Origin: Enterocloster bolteae
GTDB lineage: Bacteria > Bacillota_A > Clostridia > Lachnospirales > Lachnospiraceae
Assembly (NCBI GenBank): GCA_021769025.1
Contig: JAETTS010000046.1
Span: 1-11,820 of the forward strand
Direction: 5' to 3'
DNA: 11,820 nucleotides
The translations under genes were made by a program, and so were the position numbers. The notes beneath the pieces were generated by a model. The model did no database searches. It saw nothing but the letters and a program-made list of their open reading frames with translations, and was not told the DNA's origin. This document shows positions 5,831-11,820 of the stretch, in pieces. The stretch's first letter is position 1. Every line of letters starts with the position of its first letter.

Positions 5831-7711
5831 ATGGAAGATAACAGAGCAGAAAATATGACAGAAAGCATAACACAGAGCACAGCATCAGCCAGCCCACCTA
5901 AAGAGAAATCCAAATATCGTTTGTATCAGAACACGGTTTTTATGTTCTCCACTGCCTGGAGGGTATGCAAATCTGTGATTTTTATGGTGTTTTTCCTGGC
6001 GGCTGTCACTGCCGCCAAATCTGTGACGGAGCTTTTGGCTGCCCCCACAATGTTACAAAAAATAGAGACGGCTGCTCCGCTTTCGGAACTGATCGTTGTA
6101 ATCGTTGTTTTTGGCATGGGTTTGTTCCTTCTGGCTGGGTTGGAGGCTTATGTAAGGCAGAATGCGTTGTTTGGCCGGATTGCAGTGAGGCAGGATCTGA
6201 TTAGCCAGATCGGAAATAAAACGGCCAGAACTTCCTACCCTAATACCTTGAGCCCGGATTTTTTAAGCTTTCAGGCCAAATCCTATAAAGCCTGTGCTGA
6301 CAACACCGCCTCTGCAGAGGCCTTTTGGGATTCTCTCACGCAGCTGTCTGCCAATGTGATATGTTTCCTGGTTTGGGCGGTTCTTCTTTCCAGGTTGAAT
6401 CCTTTTCTGATGTGCCTCATAGGGGTGGTTTCCGGAGCAGGGTATGTGATGAGGAGACAAGCTTATGGATGGGGATGGAAGCACCGGGAGGAGGAGGCAG
6501 CCTGCCACAAGAGGATGGATTATATCTGCCGCATGTCTACCAGACGGCCTTATGCCAAGGATATCCGAATCTTCGGTCTGCGTCCGTGGCTTGAGGAGAC
6601 ATGGGATCATGGGTTTGGAGAGTATCAGAAGTTCCTTGTCAAACGAGAAAAAAGATATCTGTGGGCTGACCTGGGAGAATTGGCATTGACGCTGGTACGT
6701 AGCGGAGCAGTCTTTGCCAGTCTTATCTATCAGATTTTTGAAGAAGGACTTTCAGTGTCTCAATTCTTTTTGTATGTTACAGCGGCTAACAGCTTTACCC
6801 TATGGGTGACAGGAATTCTGGATCATTTTTCCCGGCTCCACAGGCAGAGTTTGGATCTGTCTGTGATACGGGAGTATCTGGAATGGCCAGAACCGTTTTT
6901 GCTTGAAAAGGGGAAGCCGCTGGTTCAGGAGGCGGGAAAGGCCTATGAGTTGCGTCTTAAGAATGTGTCTTTCTCCTATCCTGGTTCCGGAAAAGATACC
7001 ATTTCTCATATGAATCTGGTGGTCTCTCCCGGGGAGAAGCTGGCTGTAGTAGGGTTAAACGGAGCCGGGAAGACGACGCTGGTTAAATTGCTGTGCGGTT
7101 TTCTAGATCCGTCAGAGGGAGTGGTTCTCTTAAACGGGCAGGATATCCGACAGTATAACCGCAGGGATTATTATCGGTTATTTTCAGCGGTTTTTCAGGA
7201 TTTTTCGGTTCTGGAGGCCAGTGTTGCTGAAAATGTGGCACAGAAGGTGGATGGGATTGACCTTAAGCGGGTTGAGGAGTCCATTACCTTGGCTGGCCTG
7301 GAGGAGAAGGCAGGATCTCTGCCCTATGGCCTGGATACGAAAATTGGCCGCCAGGTCTATGAGGAGGGTGTGGAATTGTCCGGCGGACAGACACAGAGAC
7401 TGATGCTTGCCAGAGCCTTGTATAAACAGGCACCAGTGATCTTGCTGGATGAGCCGACGGCTGCTTTGGATCCCATTGCGGAGAATGATATTTATCTGAA
7501 ATACAGCCAGATGGCAGAGGGAAGGACATCGGTGTTTATTTCCCATCGTTTGGCTTCCACCCAATTTTGCGACCGGATTCTCTTTCTGGAACATGGACAG
7601 ATTGTGGAAGAGGGGACTCACAGGCAGCTTCTGGAAAGAAAAGGACGTTATGCCAGCTTATTTGAGATACAGAGCCGGTATTATCGGGAGAGGGGAGAGG
7701 AATATGGATAA
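5831..7711 (+). CDS. ABC exporter half-transporter (membrane and ATPase domains fused), first subunit
   Basis: This is an export-type ABC half-transporter that should pair with the next gene product. The 626 residues begin with a polar, Ser/Thr-rich 28-residue tail, then a membrane domain (about 40-340). Clear hydrophobic segments lie near 48-62, 86-104, 174-201 and 285-330. The ATPase domain (about 372-615) has Walker A GLNGAGKTT (408-416, K414), Q-loop Q456, signature LSGGQ (516-520), Walker B VILLDE (536-541, catalytic E541), D-loop AALDP and switch H572. All catalytic residues are canonical. The start at 5831 follows GGAG (5817-5820). The 3' end overlaps the next gene by 8 bases, suggesting translational coupling. 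Closest general relatives are multidrug/lipid/peptide exporters; there is no C39 peptidase domain, so it is not a leader-cleaving bacteriocin exporter. The substrate is unknown. Confidence 0.93.
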   Translation: MEDNRAENMTESITQSTASASPPKEKSKYRLYQNTVFMFSTAWRVCKSVIFMVFFLAAVTAAKSVTELLAAPTMLQKIETAAPLSELIVVIVVFGMGLFLLAGLEAYVRQNALFGRIAVRQDLISQIGNKTARTSYPNTLSPDFLSFQAKSYKACADNTASAEAFWDSLTQLSANVICFLVWAVLLSRLNPFLMCLIGVVSGAGYVMRRQAYGWGWKHREEEAACHKRMDYICRMSTRRPYAKDIRIFGLRPWLEETWDHGFGEYQKFLVKREKRYLWADLGELALTLVRSGAVFASLIYQIFEEGLSVSQFFLYVTAANSFTLWVTGILDHFSRLHRQSLDLSVIREYLEWPEPFLLEKGKPLVQEAGKAYELRLKNVSFSYPGSGKDTISHMNLVVSPGEKLAVVGLNGAGKTTLVKLLCGFLDPSEGVVLLNGQDIRQYNRRDYYRLFSAVFQDFSVLEASVAENVAQKVDGIDLKRVEESITLAGLEEKAGSLPYGLDTKIGRQVYEEGVELSGGQTQRLMLARALYKQAPVILLDEPTAALDPIAENDIYLKYSQMAEGRTSVFISHRLASTQFCDRILFLEHGQIVEEGTHRQLLERKGRYASLFEIQSRYYRERGEEYG

Positions 7712-9590
7712 GGCCAAAGAGAAGATGTCATTGGTTAAAGCTATCCGGTATAACGGGCGGGCCTGGGGAATCTGGTGGAAACAATGTCCTGGACTTTTCG
7801 TGTCCATAACCCTTTCCTCGTTTATGACTGCAGTCAGTCCCTATGTGTCAATCTGGATGATTGCACGGATTGTAGACGAGCTGGCTGGAAGCAGACAGCC
7901 TCAGGCGGTTTTAAGGCTTGTCTTGGCGTTTCTGTTTGTGACCGGGATGATAACATTTGCAGGAAATGTGTTTGCATGTGTGAAGCGTTATGAAACCGAT
8001 TCTGCAAACTGCCGGTATGACCGGATTTTTATGGATAAAATGTTTTCTCTGGATTATGAACATATGGATAGCCAGGGGACGTATGATCTGTATTCTCAGA
8101 TTGTACAGAATGACAAGTGGTCTGGCTTAGGCCTTCATGAGACCATTGTTTTGTTTGAAAATCTGATTACTGCCGGGGTAAGAATTTTAGGAGGAATGGT
8201 TCTGGCCTGTTCTATGTTTTTTGCTAAGGTTCCAGAAGGAAGAAATGGCTTTCTCTGGCTGAATCATCCGCTTTGCGTATGGATTCTGCTTCTGGGGCTG
8301 TTACTTATATCTGTATGCTCTGCCGCCTGTGGGGATAAGGGACAGGGGTACTGGATCCGCTATGCAGATGAGACCAGATTTGGTAACCGCCTGGCGGAAT
8401 ATTATGTATTTTTCAATAAAGATAAGAAACGGGCCATGGACTTAAGGATGTATGAGCAGCAGGAGAATATCTGCAGCGTGTATCTGGAGAGGGAAAACCC
8501 ATTCACCCTTTCTTCTAAAATTGTCCGTTATGCAAAAGGGCCTATGGGGGCATGGATGGCAGGCTCCAAAAGCATCTCTGCTATACTGACGGCTGCCGTG
8601 TATTGGTTTGTGTGCCTGAAAGCCTGGGCAGGGGCTTATGGACCAGGATTTGTAACCCAGTATATAGGGGCTTCCATGAATCTGTTCTTGGGGGTGGCGG
8701 ATCTGATCAATGGTTTCAGCCTTATGATCAGCAATGGAAATTTTCTGGAGGATGTATATGAATTCCTGGACATCTCCAATACCATGTATCAGGGCAGCCT
8801 AACTACGGAGAAACGAATGGACCGCCAGTATGAGATTGAGTTTCAGGATGTTTCTTTTCGGTATCCGGGGACAGAGAAGGATGTGCTTTGTCATGTGAAT
8901 ATGAAGTTTCCTGTGGGAAGCCGTCTGGCTGTGGTCGGGTTAAACGGATCCGGAAAGACCACGTTTATCAAGCTGCTGTGCAGGCTGTATGACGTGACAG
9001 AAGGGCAGATTCTCCTAAATGGCATTGATATCCGCAAATATAGATATGAGGATTACAGAAATCTTTTCTCGGTGGTGTTTCAGGATTTTCAGCTGTTTGC
9101 CGGGCCATTGGGGGAAACTATCGCCGGCTCTAAGGGATATGAGGCGTTTCGGGCGGAAGACTGTCTTGAGAAAGCGGGGTTTGTGAACTGGAGAGAGGTT
9201 ATGGGGAATGGGCTTCATACGTTTCTTTACCAGGACGTGGAGGAAAAGGGAGTGGAGGTGTCCGGCGGCGAGGCGCAGAAGATCGCCATTGCCAGGGCTC
9301 TGTATAAAGACGCGCCATTTATGATTCTGGACGAGCCTACAGCAGCCCTGGATCCAGTTGCCGAGACGGAGATCTATGGGCGGCTTAATGATATCGCAGG
9401 AGATCGGACAGCTGTGTATATCAGCCATCGGCTGTCATCCTGTAAATTTTGCGATATCATAGCAGTGTTTCATGAAGGAAAGGTAGTTCAGACGGGGAGC
9501 CATGAGGAACTTATAGCAGATGGGGAAGGGATGTATCAAAAGCTTTGGAATGCCCAGGCGCAGTATTATCGGCAGGCGGAAGTAGGTTAA
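7704..9590 (+). CDS. ABC exporter half-transporter (membrane and ATPase domains fused), second subunit
   Basis: This is the partner of the preceding half-transporter; the two probably form a heterodimeric exporter. The best start is the ATG at 7704, giving 628 residues, because it follows an AGGGGAGAGG purine tract and overlaps the upstream gene by only 8 bases. The frame stays open upstream to 7593, but those 37 residues lie inside the ATPase domain of the other gene. The membrane domain (about 25-345) has hydrophobic stretches near 29-55, 67-92, 155-173, 188-208 and 288-306. The ATPase domain (about 376-620) has Walker A GLNGSGKTT (412-420, K418), Q460, signature VSGGE (519-523), Walker B FMILDE (539-544, E544) and H575. 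Heterodimeric exporters often have one degenerate site; here both Walker B Glu residues and both switch His residues are kept, and only the signature departs mildly from LSGGQ. I see no clear terminator downstream. Confidence 0.93.
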   Translation: MDKAKEKMSLVKAIRYNGRAWGIWWKQCPGLFVSITLSSFMTAVSPYVSIWMIARIVDELAGSRQPQAVLRLVLAFLFVTGMITFAGNVFACVKRYETDSANCRYDRIFMDKMFSLDYEHMDSQGTYDLYSQIVQNDKWSGLGLHETIVLFENLITAGVRILGGMVLACSMFFAKVPEGRNGFLWLNHPLCVWILLLGLLLISVCSAACGDKGQGYWIRYADETRFGNRLAEYYVFFNKDKKRAMDLRMYEQQENICSVYLERENPFTLSSKIVRYAKGPMGAWMAGSKSISAILTAAVYWFVCLKAWAGAYGPGFVTQYIGASMNLFLGVADLINGFSLMISNGNFLEDVYEFLDISNTMYQGSLTTEKRMDRQYEIEFQDVSFRYPGTEKDVLCHVNMKFPVGSRLAVVGLNGSGKTTFIKLLCRLYDVTEGQILLNGIDIRKYRYEDYRNLFSVVFQDFQLFAGPLGETIAGSKGYEAFRAEDCLEKAGFVNWREVMGNGLHTFLYQDVEEKGVEVSGGEAQKIAIARALYKDAPFMILDEPTAALDPVAETEIYGRLNDIAGDRTAVYISHRLSSCKFCDIIAVFHEGKVVQTGSHEELIADGEGMYQKLWNAQAQYYRQAEVG

Positions 9591-9657
9591 AGAATCCAAT
9601 ATCCGTAAATTTCTCCAAGGATTTCCCCATAAAAGGCAAATTTCAATATAGAAATCG

Positions 9658-9686
9658 TTGACATTCCGTAAAGTACTTACTATAAT
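9658..9686 (+). promoter_or_regulatory. Exact consensus sigma-A promoter of the degV-family gene
   Basis: TTGACA (9658-9663), a 17-base spacer and TATAAT (9681-9686) match the consensus at all 12 positions. The spacer carries an 8-base palindrome AAGTACTT (9671-9678) that could be a repressor site. The predicted leader is about 105 bases, with a 7-base inverted repeat TTACAGA/TCTGTAA (9739-9745 and 9765-9771). Confidence 0.9.
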
Positions 9687-9786
9687 CGAATGTAGTAAAT
9701 AAAACTATGTATGATAATAGAAACATGTCATTGGATGTTTACAGAAAACGGATAACGGAAAGCATCTGTAAGGCATGAAAGAAGTA

Positions 9787-9795
9787 TGGAGGAAA
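9787..9795 (+). promoter_or_regulatory. Ribosome binding site fixing the DegV start
   Basis: TGGAGGAAA lies just before the ATG at 9799, with the GGAGG core 6-7 bases away. The alternative in-frame ATG at 9775 has no such site and would place this one inside the coding sequence. Confidence 0.8.
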
Positions 9796-9798
9796 GTC

Positions 9799-10638
9799 AT
9801 GAGCTATAAGATTATTGGCGACAGCTGTCTGGATCTGACGAAGGAGATGAAGAAGGATCCCCATTTCCAGATGATACCGTTAACACTCCAGGTGGATGAT
9901 GTTCAGGTAATAGATGATGAGACGTTTGATCAGAAACGGTTTCTGGAATTGGTGAAGAACAGCCCCAACTGTCCCAAGACGGCGTGCCCTTCGCCGGAGA
10001 CGTTTAAGAAGGCCTATGCCTGCGACGCAGACGATATCTATGTGATTACCCTGTCTGGTAAACTAAGCGGCACGTACAACAGCGCTGTGGTGGGAAAGCA
10101 GATGTATGAGGAGGAGTTTGGCCATAAGAATATTGCTATCATTGACTCCTGGTCTGCGTCTTCAGGGGAACTGCGGCAGGCGCTTTTTATAGAGGAGTTG
10201 TGCAAGGCAGGCGTGCCGTTTGAGGAAGTGGTGGAGAAGGTGGAGGATTTTAAGGCCAATCAGATGCAGACGTTTTTTGTCCTGGAGACCCTGGATGCGT
10301 TGCGTAAAAATGGCCGTCTCACCGGCCTTCAGGCGTTTTTTGCCACCACGCTGAATATCAAACCGGTCATGGGAGCGGAGCAGGGAACCATCATTAAGCT
10401 GGATCAGGCAAGGGGAATCAACAAGGCTTTAAGCCGCATGTGTTCCATTGCGGTGAAGACGGTTCCAGACCTGGAGAGCCGGATTCCCGTGATTGCCCAC
10501 TGCAATAACGCCCAGAGGGCAGAGCAGGTGAAGGAAGAGCTTCTAAAGCTGGCACCGTTTAAAAAGGTGGTTATAACAGAGACTGCAGGGGTGGCTACGG
10601 TGTACGCATCGGACGGCGGGATTGTGCTGGCACTGTAA
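9799..10638 (+). CDS. DegV family protein (fatty-acid-binding, FakB-like)
   Basis: DegV/FakB proteins are soluble, bind one fatty acid, and in the characterised cases present it to the kinase FakA for phosphorylation and use in phospholipid synthesis. The 279 residues show the N-terminal DSCLDLT strand-loop (8-14), PLTLQVDD (27-34), the TACPSPE loop (61-67) with T61, ITLSGKLSGTYNSA (83-96) with S90, VIDS-type IIDSWSASSGE (114-124), and the LETLDALRKNGRLTG helix region (162-176). The family's usual C-terminal GPVIG-x-H-x-GPG segment is replaced by ETAGVATVYASDGGIVLAL (261-279), with Tyr269 about where the lipid-contacting His normally lies. FakA is not in the window, and genomes often carry several DegV paralogues. 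The gene is monocistronic from a very strong promoter. The family call is firm; the bound lipid is unknown. Confidence 0.93.
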   Translation: MSYKIIGDSCLDLTKEMKKDPHFQMIPLTLQVDDVQVIDDETFDQKRFLELVKNSPNCPKTACPSPETFKKAYACDADDIYVITLSGKLSGTYNSAVVGKQMYEEEFGHKNIAIIDSWSASSGELRQALFIEELCKAGVPFEEVVEKVEDFKANQMQTFFVLETLDALRKNGRLTGLQAFFATTLNIKPVMGAEQGTIIKLDQARGINKALSRMCSIAVKTVPDLESRIPVIAHCNNAQRAEQVKEELLKLAPFKKVVITETAGVATVYASDGGIVLAL

Positions 10639-10688
10639 GGTGCGGCGGATTGAGAGATGCTTGTATCACAGGATTGGAATGTACGGAG

Positions 10689-10785
10689 GGACTGTTGTAA
10701 AACGACAGATTTCCACAAGATATCGAGGTGATGTTTCATATGCACCGGTAGGATATTGTGGAATTGCCATGTTTTGCAACAGTCC
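10689..10785. mobile_element. 97-base palindromic mini-element with IS-like ends
   Basis: The left arm begins GGACTGTTGTAAAAC (10689-10703) and the right arm ends with its near-complement GTTTTGCAACAGTCC (10771-10785). Further inward TTCCACAA (10711-10718) pairs with TTGTGGAA (10756-10763), at the same distance from each end. Only 7 bases between these blocks diverge. The centre holds GAGGTGAT, 6 bases, then ATGCACCG, resembling a ribosome binding site and start codon. This looks like both ends of an insertion sequence with nearly all of its interior deleted. The tip resembles IS6-family ends (IS26: GGCACTGTTGCAAA). No flanking target duplication was found. It might also act as a long hairpin after the degV-family gene. 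Confidence 0.55.
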
Positions 10786-10826
10786 TTTCTTCGATTCAAC
10801 AGCCGTTTGGATATAAAAAATAAACC

Positions 10827-10860
10827 TTGACAAAGGGTGTCAGGATTTATGTGATATACT
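10827..10860 (+). promoter_or_regulatory. Promoter of the acetyltransferase gene (extended -10)
   Basis: TGTGATATACT (10850-10860) is a TRTGN extended -10 with hexamer TATACT. A perfect TTGACA lies at 10827-10832, but 22 bases from TATACT, too long for a standard promoter. With a 17-base spacer the TTGACA would use TGTGAT (10850-10855, 4 of 6). The extended -10 is the safer reading. Initiation near 10867 leaves a leader of about 63 bases. Confidence 0.55.
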
Positions 10861-10929
10861 AATATCATCATACCATAGCAGGCCAGCTACATAAACAGGA
10901 AACGCATTAGAATTTACGGAGGTATCCTT

Positions 10930-11646
10930 ATGGAATTTATTCAAGTGACAAACGATAATATAGAAACAGAACATATTTGTTGTGCGATTTCAAATAATAA
11001 TGATATTCAGGTATCGTCAAAAAAGGCTTGGTTAAAAGAACGTTTAGATGATGGTTTGATTTTCTTAAAAAGCAAGCAGAGGGGAAAGTGCTTTATTGAA
11101 TATATACCTGCTGAAAATGCGTGGAATCCCATTGTGGCAGCCGGTTATATGTATATCGACTGTCTATGGGTGGCTGGCTCCTTCAAAGGGCATGGTTATT
11201 CAACAGAACTTCTGGATGCCTGTATAGAAGACAGCAAAAGCAAAGGGAAAAAAGGACTGTGTATCTTATCTGCGGCAAAGAAAAAACCATTTCTGTCTGA
11301 CCCTAAATTCCTGAAATACAAAGGGTTTGCCATCAGTGATCAGGCGGATAATGGCATTCAGTTATGGTATTTCCCTTTTACAGAAGATACTTTCTTGCCA
11401 AAATTTAAAGAATGTGCGAAACACCCTCATATTGATGAGATGGGATACGTCTTGTATTACACCAGCCAGTGTCCGTTTAATGCAAAATATGTTCCTGTAA
11501 TTGAAGCCGTCGCAAAAGAGAAATCCGTACCATTCAAACCGATTCATTTACAGAGCAAAGAGGATGCCCAAAACGCCCCGACCCCCATTACAACGTACGC
11601 ATTATTTTTTAGATGGCAGCTATCTTACAAACGAACAGATGAATGA
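10930..11646 (+). CDS. GNAT acetyltransferase with YoaP-like C-terminal domain, frameshifted near the end
   Basis: This should transfer an acetyl group from acetyl-CoA to an unknown acceptor. The 238-residue frame has a GNAT core: the YMYIDCLWV strand (73-81), acetyl-CoA loop GSFKGHGYSTELL (83-95), and KKGLCILSAAKKKPFLSDPKFLKYKGF (107-133), which fits the YoaP-type GNATs. The C-terminal domain begins GYVLYYTSQCPFNAKYVP (172-189), typical of B. subtilis YoaP-like proteins. The start follows CGGAGG (10917-10922). At a six-T run (11605-11610) the frame changes and the protein ends in an unrelated RWQLSYKRTDE tail. Removing one T restores ALFLDGSYLTNEQMNDKRF and a stop at 11684-11686, for 251 residues, the length expected for YoaP. 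The gene is visibly more A/T-rich than its neighbours and sits between mobile-element remnants, suggesting acquisition. The catalytic core is intact. Confidence 0.85.
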   Translation: MEFIQVTNDNIETEHICCAISNNNDIQVSSKKAWLKERLDDGLIFLKSKQRGKCFIEYIPAENAWNPIVAAGYMYIDCLWVAGSFKGHGYSTELLDACIEDSKSKGKKGLCILSAAKKKPFLSDPKFLKYKGFAISDQADNGIQLWYFPFTEDTFLPKFKECAKHPHIDEMGYVLYYTSQCPFNAKYVPVIEAVAKEKSVPFKPIHLQSKEDAQNAPTPITTYALFFRWQLSYKRTDE

Positions 11647-11686
11647 TAAAAGGTTTTTGAAATTACTGGAAAAGAAATCCCGGTAA
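11605..11686 (+). pseudogene. Out-of-frame C-terminal tail of the acetyltransferase
   Basis: In the +1 frame this segment reads LDGSYLTNEQMNDKRFLKLL and ends at TAA after a Lys-rich tail. It continues the YoaP-like domain that the upstream frame loses at the T-run. It is either the product of a real one-base insertion or of a homopolymer sequencing error; the junction lies within 11605-11611. Confidence 0.75.
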
Positions 11687-11728
11687 CATCCTGCTGTTAC
11701 TGTTTAAAGGTCATGAGTTGCCCGACAA

Positions 11729-11820
11729 ATGAGCAACCAACAGCACAGAGACATGTCTCTTTGATGCTACCACAAATCTTACAGACCGGGAAAAACGGTT
11801 GTTGGAAAAGTCCTGGGCGA
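11729..11820 (+). pseudogene. 5' end of an IS1182-family-like transposase, partial and frame-disrupted
   Basis: The frame open from 11733 to the window edge reads FDATTNLTDREKRLLEKSWA from 11760. I recognise the pattern from the N-terminus of IS1182-family DDE transposases (…REKRxLEKSWA followed by a FA-x-x-IFPxI segment, which would lie beyond the edge). That frame has no ATG, GTG or TTG start after its upstream TGA (11730-11732). The ATG at 11729 in the neighbouring frame gives MSNQQHRDMSL and then stops at CTT-TGA, where a +1 shift joins it to the DATTNLTD sequence. The ORF is therefore broken, or reads through a frameshift, or starts elsewhere. The family assignment rests on about 20 residues. 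Confidence 0.5.

Noticed and set aside
7593..7703. Upstream extension of the second ABC subunit to an ATG at 7593
   Set aside because: It would encode 37 residues wholly inside the first subunit's ATPase domain. ATG 7704 has a purine-rich ribosome binding site and begins like related half-transporters.
9591..9657. Terminator expected after the ABC operon
   Set aside because: I found no stem followed by a T-run; short complementary bits (AATCC/GGATT) are too weak to call.
9707..9778. A 23-codon ORF in the leader of the degV-family gene, ending in an ATGA overlap with the ATG at 9775
   Set aside because: It has no Shine-Dalgarno and lies almost at the 5' end of the transcript. Its overlap partner, ATG 9775, is not the likely start. 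Its composition gives no coding signal.
10827..10860. Standard promoter from TTGACA 10827 to TATACT 10855
   Set aside because: The spacer is 22 bases, well beyond the usable 16-19. The extended -10 alone, or a 17-base pairing with TGTGAT, is more credible.
1..11820. CRISPR arrays, tRNA or rRNA genes, toxin-antitoxin or phage-defence modules
   Set aside because: No regularly spaced repeats, no tRNA-like cloverleaf sequence and no defence-family motifs were seen on either strand. Other open frames overlap the genes listed above in shadow frames without ribosome binding sites.

Overview
The window looks like a chromosomal segment of a Gram-positive, low-to-mid GC Clostridia, most likely a Lachnospiraceae gut anaerobe. 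This rests on strong AGGAGG-type ribosome binding sites, TRTGN extended -10 promoters, Clostridia-type HtpG, Amt-PII and DegV proteins, and a LytTR/GHKL regulatory pair beside a two-gene ABC exporter. No taxonomic marker is present, so this placement is inference.

Layout. (1) 73-2079: htpG (bacterial Hsp90), convergent with (2) 2184-3929, minus strand: an ammonium channel fused to a C-terminal P-II domain. The two share a bidirectional hairpin terminator at 2101-2143. (3) 3930-4339: a 410-base non-coding divergent region. It holds the amt promoter, a structured amt leader and the promoter of the next operon. (4) 4340-5720: a LytTR response regulator and a soluble GHKL histidine kinase, closed by an intrinsic terminator. 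(5) 5831-9590: two overlapping full-length ABC exporter half-transporters, probably a heterodimer. (6) 9658-10638: a DegV-family lipid-binding protein behind an exact consensus sigma-A promoter. (7) 10689-10785: a 97-base palindromic element that looks like the two ends of an insertion sequence joined after internal deletion. (8) 10930-11686: a GNAT/YoaP-like acetyltransferase with a one-base frameshift near its end. (9) from about 11729: the start of a likely IS1182-family transposase, cut by the window edge and out of frame with its best start codon.

How they work together. HtpG, Amt-PII and DegV look like independent housekeeping functions. The kinase, regulator and ABC pair form one plausible signal/export module, although no peptide substrate gene is visible. 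The right-hand 1.1 kb is an accessory patch: it is more A/T-rich, carries mobile-element remnants at both sides of the acetyltransferase, and shows decay.

The most interesting non-obvious structure is the amt leader. The predicted 5' end of the transcript is complementary over 9 bases to the stretch from the Shine-Dalgarno to the start codon. A strong hairpin just inside it has a 3' arm that can alternatively pair with the Shine-Dalgarno. This is the architecture of a cis-acting RNA switch, but it matches no riboswitch class I can name.
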